The notes below the pieces were generated by a model that saw only the letters and a program-made list of their open reading frames with translations, had not been told where the DNA came from and made no database searches. A DNA stretch of 64,000 bases from Calliopsis andreniformis (Eukaryota; Arthropoda; Insecta; Hymenoptera; Andrenidae), in contig NC_135073.1 of assembly GCF_051401765.1 (NCBI RefSeq), positions 4,092,001 through 4,156,000 of the forward strand, read 5' to 3'. Made by a program: the position numbers and the translations under genes. This document shows, in pieces, positions 13,137 to 25,640 of the stretch (within the stretch, counting starts at the first letter, position 1; every line of letters begins with the position of its first letter).

Positions 13137-13322
13137 TTTTTCAAATTTTCAAATAGTCAAATTTTTTAAATTTTTTGAATTGTTAAATGTTTAAACATTG
13201 AAATATTTAAATTTCGAAGGTTACAAAGATTCAAATTTTCAAATTTTTGAAGATTCGAACTTTCAATTGTTCAAATATTCAAACAGTTATTTAAACATTC
13301 AAATTTCCAAAATGTTAATGTT
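13137..13322. repeat. Degenerate TTCAAAT low-complexity tract
   Basis: About 185 bases built from variants of TTCAAAT, TTTAAAT and TTTGAA in both orientations, for example TTCAAATTTTCAAATTTTT. Self-complementary words are frequent, so the tract is locally hairpin-prone. No protein-coding sense. Confidence 0.8.
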
Positions 13323-13839
13323 TCGAAGTCTCAGATTGTTTAATTTTTGTTAAATTCTGTGATATTCAAAGAGACAATTCCTGAAATATTTAACATCCCA
13401 AATTAATTTATTAAATGTCTGAAGGCTCTGTGTGTTTGTTTCAATTTCTGGGACAGAATCGCCTAAGCATTTACATGTTTAAGAACAATTTCATGTATGG
13501 ATCGAAAAAACATAGTCATTGTACAATCTGGTACCTGTACACCACCACAGACTAAAAAGTTTTATTGAAAACTATTTATTTGAATAATTTTACATTTCTA
13601 TGTGTAGTCCAAAGCAATACATATCATATCATGCTATTATACTACAAATATAACTCATGCATTGTTCCAAAACAATTTTAATATTTCATTTATATACTTT
13701 TCAATATGTAGAATAAATATAACTCTAGCCTTGTCTCAAATAACCATCCAATTTTCACACATGAGTATGTCATTCACTTTTTCAAGTCTCTGAAAAATAA
13801 TCTATTCGATGCAGAATAAGAATCAAACACCTGGTGTTC
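13323..13839. other. AT-rich spacer, no gene seen
   Basis: AT-rich DNA without an open frame or recognisable repeat. Confidence 0.45.
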
Positions 13840-14400
13840 ATATGTCATCGCGTTTCGCCCGGCTGGCTCTCATAACTTCCAATATTAAGCCACACCGTGT
13901 TATTTACAAACAAACCCATCTCCGCATTCCATCCCACGCATCTTCCACCGCCATTGTCTCGGTTCTGGTGGCGGAAAACAAGCGACTGTATTAGATATTC
14001 GACCATAAAGAGGCAGCGTAATACCGGTCCGTGAACGTAACGGACCAGTTTCGTAGGGTTGGTCACAGGGCTGAAGTTTGGGGGAAAATTTGCAACGAAA
14101 ATTAGCATTTTTTCCACGCGACCAACCTGCGTAGCCAACACTGCGGATATAAACCGTAGGTTGGGGGGGCTGGAGGCAGACGGTCGGGTAGAACAGGTGA
14201 AAAGAAAAGAAAACGAGGAGCGCCTGTTCGCCTGCGAAAAGATTAACGTGTAACAAGCTACCGCGAGCAAGCTGACGTAAACGTTTAGACAAAAACGCGA
14301 GCTGTTTTTTGGTCCAGCCTTTTTCCACGGGTGCCGCTGTTAAACGCCTACATCAGAGCTTTGATGCATGAAACACGTATGGGAAGCGCGCTATCGGGTA
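13840..14400. other. GC-rich CpG island
   Basis: Abrupt GC/CpG enrichment with overlapping long frames on both strands (141 and 142 codons minus, 60-64 codons plus). Long frames in two registers at once argue for low stop density rather than coding. I recognise no domain. Includes a G run near 14161-14170. Probably a non-coding conserved block. Confidence 0.5.
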
Positions 14401-16379
14401 GACGAAGAAACTGAAGTGGATTTAATGAGTCTGAAACATTTTTCAGTTTTATTTGCTATATGTAGAACTGTAGATTATCGGGCCAGAAAGTCTGTACATT
14501 TTGCTAGTTTTATTATGCTTTACTATAACTGAGGGAGGAAAATTAGAATTAAATTTAATGATCACTTGAATGGGTTATATTGGCAGATGTCTTAAAGTAT
14601 TGTTCCTTAGGAATGGTGGATGATTTCGTAAAATTATTTATTTATAGAAGAGATCGCAGTCTCTTGGTACTTAGAAATTGTTAAAGCGTTACTTATTGCT
14701 AAAATATATTTTTTGATTAATTTAAGTACGAGCTAACGATTAACGATATGTTACTAATATGTTACCACTAACATATTTGTAAATGAAATCGAAAGTAGAC
14801 AGGTAGCCCGACATTATTTCACTTTTGATTATTTTATGGTAAGGATTTAGATTGAAAGACGACGCCCTAGATTTTCCCTAGAAAGACGAAAATCCCTTTT
14901 GGTAAAAGAACTGTGTGAGACATCATAGCATTTACATATTTTAAAATCTTTGAAGAACATCGAACCTGAAATGTATTTAACAAACACTTCTTTGATTAAA
15001 AAATAAATGCTCAGTTTGTTAAAGGACAGCCTTGACGTAATATTTATGGGGTAACTCTAATGCTACAGTGTAATCAGAATATTATATTTCCTCTTACTCT
15101 ATGAATAGTATATCTAAGATTACAAAATCGCTCGAAACAAATTTCTTGATTTTATTTATTTTTAGTCCAACCTGAAATCTGTCATATTTTCAATTTTGTT
15201 AATATTTTCTTTTAAGTTTTCTAACTTCAAAATGAAAAAGTTTAATTTAACGTGGAAGTTTTGGTTTCTATTTCATGGAAAAATAATTACGTTTAAGACA
15301 ATAGGATGCTTCATGCTAAAACGAATTAAATACTTTATGCATATTATGTTGTTTAAACACAAAAGGTTGTTATAGAATCTTGTTTTATATAGTATATAGT
15401 TTTACACTGTCACATGACACGGTATTAAAAAAGAATCGAGAGATGTATAGTTTATTGAATATTTTTGAATTTATTCACATAGAAAAATGTATAGATACTT
15501 GATGATCTTACCCAATTTTTTGAACGTAATAAGTATCATCTTATTTCGTCAAGATTCAAGATGGTCGTGTATATAACGGAAAGTATTTCAGACGTTTCAT
15601 ATTTCCCCCTCGAGCGGTTTGCATTTTCGATCTTAATACATCATTTGCATATTCATCGACAAACTTTCCAACCATTTTTCAATTTCCGCGTCCTAAGATC
15701 ATCTCGTTTCCTCGAGGATAACCCAGTCACGCTTTCCAGCCAACGCCTTTTCCCCTTCTGTCGTTCAGTACGTAACTTCATCATTGCCTTTTGTCGTCCA
15801 TAAAATATTTATCACCACACCTTATTCAACAAGATTAATAAGTGTCAACAAGAATATTTATGCTTATAATTTTCTACTCTCTTTCGTCTTTTTCATAACA
15901 GTTAATGAAATTTATTACAATGATACAGTTTCATAATTGTCATATAAATATTGCACATGCTATATTTACCTATTTCAAAAGTCACACAATTCAAAATACC
16001 TAGTACGTTCTCCTGGTAAAGCGAAAAATTATTTGTGAGCTCAGAACAAGAATAGAATTATCCTACGAAAATTATTTTATTTCTGTAATTCGTCTGAAGA
16101 GTTTTCATTATTTGTAATAAATGGTTTTATCTATATTATTTGAAATAATTTCTAGATACTTATTTAAAGAATCCTTTACATTGACTTTCGGATTTCGAAA
16201 TCAGTTAGTAAACTGTTTGTGATAAACAGAGATGTATTCATTAAACTGCGTTATGGTTGTAGCTCGAAAATTTTATTCTTTAGTTACGTGGCTACATGTG
16301 CGATGAGTATAATTTATCTTAGTTTTGCTTAAGTATTTTCATGAAAAATTGAAAGAAAATTATGTTAATAATAAACAAA
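14401..16379. other. AT-rich spacer, no gene seen
   Basis: AT-rich DNA. A short GC-richer patch (about 15580-15800) gives an 80-codon plus frame without recognisable features. No RNA genes or clear repeats. Confidence 0.5.
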
Positions 16380-17130
16380 GTGTTCAACGTTAACGCGTCT
16401 TTTATGGAGCTGATGGTAACATTCTTCACCACGAAGCCTATCATTACCGTCATTTCAATTAATCTTCGTGTCATACGTTAATAAAATACCTTAATATTCG
16501 GGTATCTCCAATCAGAAACAGATGCACTGATGAGGCGCGTTTAATCATTTTGCATCCTTTATATCTATATACACGTTTGATGCGCGAAATTTGACGTATT
16601 TTCGTCATTGAAACGAGCTAATGCCATTGCAGTATTCATATTACGGTTCGCTCGGCGATATATCATGCTCATTTCGTGAAAACCATTGCATACTGTGAAA
16701 TCGTATGCCGAATGACGAATCGTGAAAGTAGATAAACGTTTTATGCGACGTTCAGCGTGAATCTCTGGTGAATACACCGCAACATTTGCTATCGACCAGA
16801 CGTTTAATAATTGACTAATCGGATGATTACGGGACGTATCCAATGACAATGGTGCATTATTTAAAGTAATCAAGCTGCATTATTGAGTGTCCAGCGAAAT
16901 GCGTTTAACGGGTGTGCATGATTTAAAGGAATCACGAATTGAACAGCTAACGGACAAATATAATGGCACAATCCACTTTCTATTGTTTATTAGCCGGTTT
17001 TTCAATGAAAACCTGCCGGTTATTAAACGTAATCGAAATGGTTCGAATTTCTGTATAATATTCTTGTAACTGTAATTGGTGGCGGCAAGGGGATGAGTGG
17101 AGGGGGACATATCCATGGACAAGGTACATA
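16380..17130. promoter_or_regulatory. Candidate developmental enhancer-like block
   Basis: About 750 bases of balanced, complex composition between AT-rich flanks. Dense with animal transcription-factor-like words: TAATCGGATGATTA at 16816-16829 (two inverted TAATC sites, Otd/Bicoid-type), ACAATGG at 16846-16852 (Sox-type), TTTTATGG and TTTATG words, ATTTTGCAT near 16548, and ATTGTTTATTA near 16983. Open frames on both strands are short and mutually overlapping. Function is inferred from texture only. Confidence 0.35.
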
Positions 17131-17662
17131 CATATATTCATTTGGGAAAGGATTAACTCATTTTTCCTCATTCAGATTTAAAATGCATATCTCAGTAGTA
17201 TAGCAGTAGTATAAGAACGCATATCGTCTACTCAAATTAGAATAATTCTCACTAATTTCTAATTAATCTTAGAAATTTTCGAAATTAGATGCTTTCAGTA
17301 AATCTACAGACTAACCTTTTTCCAATAGTGTGTGAAAGTATCGCAGTCCATTAAATGTTGCCATTAATGACAATGAGATTCTGAAATATTTACTCTCTTC
17401 TAGCCTTTGAACAAAAAGTATTATAAACACAATACCGTTGTCGACAAGCTTGGCTACTAATTAAGTTTATTACCGACAAATTACGTATTTCATAAAATCC
17501 TGCGAGTAAAGATGTTACTCGATGCTCCTACCCTATGTATGTACTTTATAAATCATTATCTGTGCTTCTTTTGCCTATATTCTTTTATTTCAAGCAAGAA
17601 TTTAATCCGTAAAGGAGACCTCAGATGACTAATATTTATTATACAAGCTAAGAAGATTATAA
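17131..17662. other. AT-rich spacer, no gene seen
   Basis: AT-rich DNA with no open frame of note. Confidence 0.45.
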
Positions 17663-18089
17663 GTTTCATCAAGACTCCCAACTAGTACTTGCAACAGTAT
17701 TCTATTAACACAAGTATTACTGGATTTAATAAATTACTGGACTTAATAAATCCAGTAATACTTGTGTTAATAGAATACTGTTGCAAGTACTAGTTGGGAG
17801 TCTTGATGAAACCTATTAACAATATTCTATTAACACAAGTATTACTGGATTTATTAAGTCCAGTAATTTATTAAATCCAGTAATACTTGTGTTAATAGAA
17901 TACTGTTGCAAGTACTAGTTGGGAGTCTTGATGAAACCTATTAACAATATTCTGTTAACACAAGTATTACTGGATTTATTAAGTCCAGTAATTTATTAAA
18001 TCCAGTAACACTTGTGTTAATAGAATATTGTTAATAGAATATTGAATTATTTATTATAGAGTATTACTGGATTTATTAAATCCAGTAAT
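17663..18089. repeat. Nested/tandem palindromes, 125-bp period
   Basis: 17663-17728 and 17747-17812 are 66-bp inverted copies (starting GTTTCATCAAGACTCCCAAC) around an 18-base loop. The right arm plus loop is then repeated head to tail with a 125-bp spacing (TAGTTGGGAG at 17791 and again at 17916), each repeat carrying its own inverted ATTACTGGATTTA/TAAATCCAGTAAT core. In the later units the core reads in the opposite orientation to the first. A last short palindrome closes the block at 18063-18089. No coding capacity. Either a real foldback satellite seed or a sequencing/assembly foldback artefact. Confidence 0.85.
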
Positions 18090-20319
18090 TAAATATTAAT
18101 CTGTCATCTTATATTATTCAGTAGCATCGAAAATTTAGTATTGATTCTCTGAGAACCTTCTGTACAAATTCAATGACACTTACAAAGTAGTAAAGCTTGA
18201 AATTATCCAGACGGTTACCAGTACTTTGAAAGTATCGCACAAACACATATCGATTTTCTTATGCTGTAAAGCCTCCTGAAAGAATCGTAACTTAACCATA
18301 GAATGATTGATGGGCGTCGTTTGTGTCGTCCATATAACCCCTAAAAGAAGGAAGTATCCGTTGGCGCACGTACATCGAGACCGTTGTTCGGGAACATTTG
18401 TTCAGTTCCCACTGGTATCAAGAGGTATTCCACGGAATGACAAGGGGCCAGGACAATGGAAGTCGTACTGTCCACACACGACCAATAGTATATATCCCTT
18501 GTACTTCGTGCACAGTACATTTAAGGGCGACAGTCCGGTGACGCTGTCGCTTTTAAATCATACAACGCGATACAAACTTCTACTTCTTTTGCGATAGAGA
18601 GACAAGTGTGATGGAAAGATTTTCTTTTCGTTTGGTGTTGGTATAGCAGGTATAGGTAACGCTGACTCGAATGAGATTTTATAAGATTTAAGAATATTGT
18701 CAGGTGGAGGATTAACAACAAAAAAGTAGATTACGTTAATCATAATACAAGAATAGGAATGAGATTAATTAACTTTCTCCCGAATGTATTACCTACTGTG
18801 ATTTATCAACGAGATCGCAGAACTTCTGGACCGCTGATTTAGTTGAAACTTTAAACATTGGTGTATTTCATCAGTCTATTTACAAAAGTTCATTGTCATA
18901 GAGTCAGATATTTAAAATTTGTTAAGATGCAAAAATTGTATGTCATAAACAAATGTTCAATTCCTGTGTATTTGGACATAGGTCATAGATAAAGAAATCC
19001 TATGAATGTAGATTTACTGGGCATGGGTAAACAATTTTTTAAAATTTTACTTATCTGTTCACATTAATTAGATTTCGTATATAAAAGCACATGGAAAAGT
19101 TTAAATGAATTCTTTCTAAATATATTTTTATAAAAATGTTTCTGTTTATTATTAATGTTTGATATCTATTTACTGCTTAAAAAACACAAACCTGATACTT
19201 ATCCCTTATCACCAAGTGTATACAAGAATGCTATTTGTCTTTAAAGAAAGAAATAGAAACATATAATTCAAAATTTTAACAAAACTGGTGACCCGAAAAT
19301 CTCAAACTCCCTTTATAAGTTTAAGGATATCTTATACCAAAACAGAGATAAATTACATGTACGTATTAAAACACTGAAACTCTTTCGAATTACAAGTTAC
19401 TTTAAGATATTCCCAATTTCGAAGTTGGAAGTGTCGTTCGTCCTCGTTTAGTCGTTGGCTCGATAGCCGCCTGTCCACTCTATCGTCCTTGGGGGTTGCA
19501 CCATTTTACGGTAAATCGCGACAATCTTTCACTCTACTGTCTAGAAAAAATGGCTGGAATAACATGGACCATATATTTCCCAGGAATAGTTTCCTTATTT
19601 TGATCTCATCCGTTGCAACTCAATTTACGCGAAACGTTCTGCCAATGTCAATGACGTTACTGTCGAAAATAAAAACATTTTTACCAAGGTAGAATAAAAC
19701 GATACAAATTATTTGATTATTTTTTAATGGCCAACAAAATTTATTCTTAGTTTTATAGGTTAAGCTTGTGAAAACTAGCTTTTATTAAATCAATATTTGA
19801 TTATTCCTAAAGGCTGACAATGTTTTCGTATTTCGTAATTAGGAAACGAAGTCATTCAAAACGTAAGCAAGTACAATATCAAATCACGTTAACAGTTATG
19901 TTTAGAATGCCATAGTGCAGTGTTATCCATGTTGCTGGTAGTTTTGACATATTTTGAAGAATTTCTTCACTTTGTACGACATAAATAGCACAGCATGAGG
20001 TAACTGATATGCTTCCTCATCAAGCGTGTTAGGAAGTTTAGTTGATAGAGTACCCAGGAGACTTCCTTTCCTAGAAAATAAAGCAGAACACGTAGAGAAA
20101 TAAAATAAAAATATTTCTGCAAATATAAAGTACAAGTAGAAGTCACAATTAAATTATACTTTTGTCCGGCTAGGTCTCTTGTCATTTCCTGATAAAAACA
20201 TATTTCCTTACAATTCATTCCTTCATTATTTTCACAGATCTTAAGTTTTTCCATCTACGATTTTTTTGCTTCCGTTTCATACGTTATTTCTGTCAATGTT
20301 GTATAACGTTACCGTTCCG
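18090..20319. other. Spacer with weak GC pockets, no gene seen
   Basis: AT-rich with a mildly GC-richer segment at 18300-18600 (a 96-codon plus frame with no recognisable features) and another near 19430-19500. Minus frames at 19923-20254 are AT-driven. No repeat copies identified. Confidence 0.45.
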
Positions 20320-21180
20320 TTGCAACAGTTTGTACACGGTCCCCTCGATCACTGCAGGCAATCCTGCCGATTTACAATGGTCGCCGACATCCGATTCATA
20401 ATTTAATACTTATTACGATCCACCCATGCTATCCAGGCGTTCAATAAACTTCATCCGTATTGCCTGGCTCCAATAAGCCAGAAGTAGGTTGCCAAAGGCA
20501 TCTTTTATTACAAACGATATTGCTGGTAGAATCACCGTGACCAGGAATTCTCCTTCCGCAACTCTCCAGCAATGGAGCGATCGAGTTTTTCCTCGGGCCC
20601 AGCTGATAGAGCATCGCTTCCGTTTCACGGTGTATCGATTTCCGCGCGGAACGCCCGTTGTCCGCTTCGCGAGTGAGCGGCAAGTGTGATAAAGTTAGCA
20701 CGCGTGCAGGAACCAGTTACTGTGTGAGTGTGATAAATTAGTCCGGCCTTCATAAACATTTCACAGCTGCTGCCGACACCCTGAGTCCACCCCAAACTCC
20801 GCCGACACCTCTGTGTTCCAGCTACCGATCCTCTTTTATCCCCTCGCCTCTTCGTTCGCCTTCTCCGACGCACGACTCTGCTCGCGAGCGGCAGGGAGGC
20901 GGAAACGAAAGCATTCGATACTTTATCGCGGATCGAGTTTCGCGGCTCGGCCAGTTAATTTTTTTCTCGCTGGATTTCGGACGAATATATGTGACCCAAT
21001 CGCGGTGGCATTATCAACCGTTAGAAGATTTATCGTGCCTGATACCGGGAGCTTTAATGCCCTGGTCGGATCATTGGGTATGTTCGTGGATTCTGGCAAC
21101 GGTTTATGCGTCGGTTCAATTTTTCATTATTGAGTGCGGAAGCCGTGAATCAACGTTGAGGGTGTTTGTCGTTTTATGAA
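20320..21180. other. GC-rich CpG island
   Basis: The longest GC-rich block of the window, CpG-rich, with overlapping frames on both strands (up to 106 codons, plus, 20813-21133). None contains a recognisable domain, signal peptide or repeat. Compatible with a conserved non-coding block, promoter-proximal region or untranslated exon. Confidence 0.5.
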
Positions 21181-21699
21181 CAGATATGGGTATCCTTGGG
21201 TGCTTTTCATCATGTTGGTTCTTCGTTTACGATTCGGTGCAGCAAGGGGACTATGTATGTTCCTTAAGCGGGGACAATAAGTTTGTGAGATATGAAGTAT
21301 AGAATCTCTCTTCAGTGTTTAATTTTGGGTGTTCCATTGTTCGTTTTTTGTAATATTTGAACCAAAATTTAATCAAATTATTTAGAATATTTCTTAAGTT
21401 TCTAGCAACAGATATTTTAACAACCTCTGCGAGCAGTAGCATTAGAGTTATTTGAAGTATTTATGAAGTTGAGAGACTTAGAGTTCAAATAATTTTATGA
21501 TTTCCTGAACAAATGATTTTAAGCAAGGATTTCCTAGGAATATTATGAGTTCTGCTTAGAATAACTTAAGGATCTTCTGCTAGCCAAGAAATGCAATGCG
21601 TCAAATGAAAGAAAAGTTGACGATGGTAATTGGTTGTCTGTGAGTTGGCTCACAAACATTGCCACTCCTAAGGTCCTCCAGCGGTAACCAGCTGATTTG
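21181..21699. other. AT-rich spacer, no gene seen
   Basis: AT-rich with short chance frames only. Confidence 0.4.
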
Positions 21700-22080
21700 A
21701 ATTAATTCCGTTTTCCTTGGCCGTCAAAAGGTGGAAGGGGCGAAAGAAAGAGAGGCGAATAGAGAGAGTGAAAGGGATAGAAAAGGAGTCTGTGGTAGGA
21801 GTGGAGAGAACTTTGTCGTTCGAAACGGAGGCAGAAGTTCAACGAAAACTGGGTCGTAATTCTTGTGAGCCATCTGCAAAGGCGGCGAAGAAAACAAACG
21901 AGTCGCCGAGGAAGGAGCCAGAGATAATAGAAACTTGACTTCTCGACGATTCGTTCCCCGACGAGTGATTATTTCGAAGCAATAGATGCGACAAAAAAAC
22001 AATATCACTGACAACGATTAAACGAGTCGTCCTACTTCGTTCCTAACCGATATACCTGTGTCCTGGATGTTGCGAGCCAA
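21700..22080. other. GC/purine-rich island
   Basis: Starts with a purine-rich GA tract on the plus strand (about 21728-21850, many GAAAG/GAGAG words) and continues as CpG-containing sequence. The two opposing frames (73 and 96 codons) mirror the purine bias (Lys/Glu/Arg on plus, Ser/Phe/Leu on minus) and are not convincing genes. Confidence 0.45.
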
Positions 22081-22499
22081 GCAAAGTTGAACTTCATAAA
22101 CCGAGTTTTCCTGTAAATATTAAATCTTTCACTAATGTCCTCCATATCAGACAGTTTTTGTTTGTATTAGATAGGTAAGCCTTACTTCTATTCTCTGATG
22201 TTGATTAAATTGTAAATTTATTGCAATTTATTACAAATTTTGCAATAATGTTAAAGTTATGGTTAATACTTTGAAATACCTACAATGAAAAGCATCTCAC
22301 AGAAGATCAGCTGAAGAAAAACCTTGCTGAAATTAACAACTTATTAAGTGTATGAATCTTTTTACTTTAAAAAAATTTTCGTGTTGTGGCTAAGGAAATC
22401 TTGGAACTATTTGTTAAATATCAATGTTTATTTGTGAATAGTTACTTAATTAAAATTAACAGATTCTTGCATATAATAGCAGTGTTAATAGTAGATATA
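22081..22499. other. AT-rich spacer, no gene seen
   Basis: AT-rich; the 70-codon plus frame 22386-22598 runs into the family B element and is not a gene. Confidence 0.4.
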
Positions 22500-22867
22500 C
22501 AAGTTGTTCAACGACAGGTGTCAGAAATCTTGCATTTATTCTGCATGTTAAAATGGTACCAAACTACTAAGTATGATGCTTTGTTTCAAAGTTATTAATT
22601 GTTAAAAAAGTGCTTGAAGTTGACGTGAAATGCGTCTCACTTGGGACTTATTTTACTGCCGACTTTCACTAGCTGGGTCAGACAGAGCCAAGCCAGTAGA
22701 ATAAGTCCCAAATTAGACACATTTCTCACGAATTTCAGACATTTTCTCAACAATTAATAACTCTAAAACGAAGTTTTAAACACAATTTTGTTATTCTTGA
22801 TTTTCGTCTTATTTTGAAATGTAAAATGACGCCTTCAAATTTTTAACACCTCTTGTCCAACGAACTG
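22500..22867. mobile_element. Family B palindromic MITE, complete copy
   Basis: Left end CAAGTTGTTCAACGACAGG and right end CCTCTTGTCCAACGAACTG are inverted variants of each other; TA flanks both sides (22498-22499 and 22868-22869). The whole element is a long imperfect palindrome: AAAGTTATTAATTGTTAA on the left is echoed by CAACAATAATAACTC-type sequence on the right. TA flanks suggest the Tc1/mariner group. Non-coding and diverged from the copy at 37747. Confidence 0.75.
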
Positions 22868-23825
22868 TATTTGCTTAACGAATTATTTTTGCATCGTGTA
22901 GATCATAATAATGTAATCACAATAAATTACCCTCTTTTTGTTAGGGCACGGTAAAATGAGGATGATAAGTTACGATTGTATGCATAATAAAGATGAAACA
23001 ATATTCTTCGACAATTTTTGCTGTATACCAGTTTCTGACTACATCTTTTCTACGAAATGTGAACGCATTTATGTATCTCTATACCTCTGAAATATGTAGT
23101 ACTTTATAATAACTTTATAAATTATAAAGTACTTTATTAACATTCCAGGGATTTCACACTTCTCCATATAAATACAGTGTACACTATTATATGATTAATG
23201 AGGAATCATTTTTCACATATTTATTATATATTTCATCGTTGATCGTTCTATTCGTAACGATAGTATGTTTTTTATAAGTATAATGTTTAAAAAACTTATT
23301 ACACAAAAACTATTATAAAATTATTTTAATATTAATATTATATTAATGAGCTACTGTGACTTATGAAGAAAAAGATAATTTAATAAGGATACAGAATACC
23401 CTAAATACATACGTGTATAAGAACTGAACAGAGAACTGAAAACAAGGTTTCGGGTTGAACAGTTTGATGATTAGCTTTCATGTTAGAGCGTAGTGCATCC
23501 TTTTAGCGCTAGATACTCCTGGAACCGCGTGAATTTGTAATAACGTGGGTAATTCCTTGAGGGTGCACATAGCTTTCATTCTGCACATATCAAAATATAA
23601 TTTTGGAGATGTTAAATTCAGTTTACTGACCTCCGGAAACTTGGTCAGCTAACAGTCTATTCGAATATTAACCTGAATTCTTAGGTAATGCTGAGCAATT
23701 AGTTATGATAGTCCTTGTAATGTTTTTTATTAATCAAACTGAAGAACCCTCATGATAAAAGTAAAAATATGTAGATTTAATAATTAACGATATGTATGTA
23801 GAGAAAAGTAGGAAAATCGAATTAA
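22868..23825. other. AT-rich spacer with one perfect hairpin
   Basis: AT-rich DNA. At 23098-23133 AGTACTTTATAAT and ATTATAAAGTACT form a perfect 13-bp stem around a 10-base loop. No gene seen. Confidence 0.5.
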
Positions 23826-24121
23826 ACACGCTAAAATAAAACGAAAATCAACATTGACAAAGATATACGTTTAAGGCTTCGTTTTAGAGTTATTTATTAC
23901 AAAGAAAGTGCTTAAAGCATGCGTGAAGTGCATCTGACTTGTTTTGCAGCTGACGTGCACTAGTCAGGTTAAATACAGTCAAGTTAATAGAATCAGACCC
24001 CAGTCAGACATATTTTACGAAAATTATTGGCATTTTCTCAACAATTAATAACTCTGAAATGAAGCCTTAGCCATAGATTTGTCATTCGTAATTATCGTCA
24101 CATTTTGACATGTAAAATCGA
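23826..24121. mobile_element. Family B MITE, termini lost
   Basis: Carries the interior of family B in order: CGCTAAAATAAAACG (left arm), GGCTTCGTTTTAGAGTTATT, central TCAGAC words, then CATTTTCTCAACAATTAATA and ATTATCGTCACATTTTGAC (right arm). The terminal inverted repeats seen at 22500 and 37747 are absent. Non-coding. Confidence 0.65.
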
Positions 24122-24167
24122 AAGATGTGAGACGAATTAATAACAAATGCAAGTTTCTTGGTTATAC

Positions 24168-24499
24168 ATGGTCCACTGCAGACGAGCGTTTTTTTGCTGT
24201 CGCGGCGATTTGCCGCAGCGCGTTGTAGCAACAAGGACAATTCCCAATTTTCAATTGTGGAAAACAGGGAAAGACATACGACTGCGGCAACTTGGCTGCA
24301 CGCTTGCGGCAAATTGTAACTGCAAATTCACGCAAAGTTGGCGAAACAGGGTCTACGTACTTTTGAAAATACGCAAACGTGCCGCTAAGTTGCAGTCTTC
24401 GTATGTCTTTCCTTGTTTTTCACAATTGAAAATTGGGAATTCTTCTTGCTGCTACAACTCGTTGCGACAAAAAAGACGCATATCTGCAGCGGGCCTATG
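24168..24499. mobile_element. Foldback MITE, unrelated to families A and B
   Basis: Arms of about 120 bp are inverted copies: GTTGTAGCAACAAGGACAAT on the left matches, reversed, ATTCTTCTTGCTGCTACAAC on the right, and GGGAAAGACATACGA matches TCGTATGTCTTTCCTTG. Ends read CATGGTCCACTGCAGA and TCTGCAGCGGGCCTATG. The arms contain several TGCGGCAA/TTGCCGCA words. The 117- and 76-codon frames across it are shadows of the palindrome. Superfamily not determined; no convincing target duplication. Confidence 0.7.
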
Positions 24500-25079
24500 A
24501 GTTCAAATTGGATGAAAATTACTTACTATAATGATATTTAATTTGTAGAAGTTTGGGCGTCAAGAACAAATTCTAGAGGTTCTAACTGTCCAGAACTTAT
24601 TATTTTTATTCACTTTATAAACTTTTTTTATATTTATCTTCGCTTTTATAAAATTTTGCAAAATTTCTTTGAAGGTCACTTCGAAAAGTGGCGTTGTTGT
24701 ATCATATGTTAGGTTCTTTTTGCAAAGAATCCAAATGTATGAAAAATCTAAAACACATAAAGATATTCATAAATGAATATCAATTGTTTTCTTAAAGGAA
24801 TTCTGTTTTAAAAGCAAATATTAAGGACTATTTACTTTAAAGTATAACAAAATGAAAAAAAATAAAATCTTTAAAATAAGTTTATGGAATGAACAATTAT
24901 ACTTCAATGCTCTTACAGTACTTTAAAAATTGTTTCGACAGTGACTATATAGCTCAAGCAGTCAGTTTAAAAGACTAATGGTAATTGTTCGCTACTGAAA
25001 ATTTGTCACAGAACTTTAATTTATTTGTTACATTCAGAAATACATCCTAAAACAGACACACCACTGACAGACAATCCAA
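24500..25079. other. AT-rich spacer, no gene seen
   Basis: AT-rich DNA, stops in all frames. Confidence 0.45.
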
Positions 25080-25640
25080 CGGTATTTCAATCCCCCCAGT
25101 GATAATTATATCATTCGAAGCCAGTAAATGCGATAAGTAACGTACTTTTCATGTAATACGGGCAGGGTGGCGAACGAGGGGCCGGTAACGAAGTTTTCTA
25201 TGGTTGCTTAAAGCGCAGAAGGGTCGAAGTCGCGGGGCTGCGCGCATCTGCCGCAGACTCCGTTATCAAATCATTCCGCTGACATCCGTAGACGCTCCAG
25301 CAAATAATTTCAGGGTCCTCGTGTCTTCCTTGCCCTCCGTCTTCCTTTCTCGCGTCTCGTTCAGCCCCTATATCTGACGTTTTCGTGTGTCCTCGCGGCA
25401 ATCTTGCGACGTCAAAGTTGGCTCGCAGCTGCTAGAAGACGAAAACGGCCCTTTCAAGATATTCTCCGGCAAAACAAGTTTCTTAAGTACGGGGATGCGC
25501 GCGAACGCTCCCAGAAGCGTACCCCCTCGATGCTTTTAGAAGATTAATTTGTACACTACCGCCTTGACTCCGTTGGAACGATAAGGGCGACCGTCTGACG
25601 ATAAAATCGAAAAGTTCTTAGCGATGCCGGGAATGCCATC
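25080..25640. other. GC-rich CpG island
   Basis: CpG-rich block with a 67-codon minus frame and short plus frames. No domain recognised; likely non-coding conserved DNA like the other islands. Confidence 0.45.

Noticed and set aside
13845..14328. Two overlapping 141/142-codon minus frames
   Set aside because: Two registers are open across the same bases, which real coding rarely shows; no motif seen.
24147..24500. 117-codon plus frame
   Set aside because: It spans the foldback MITE at 24168-24499 and is a by-product of the palindrome.
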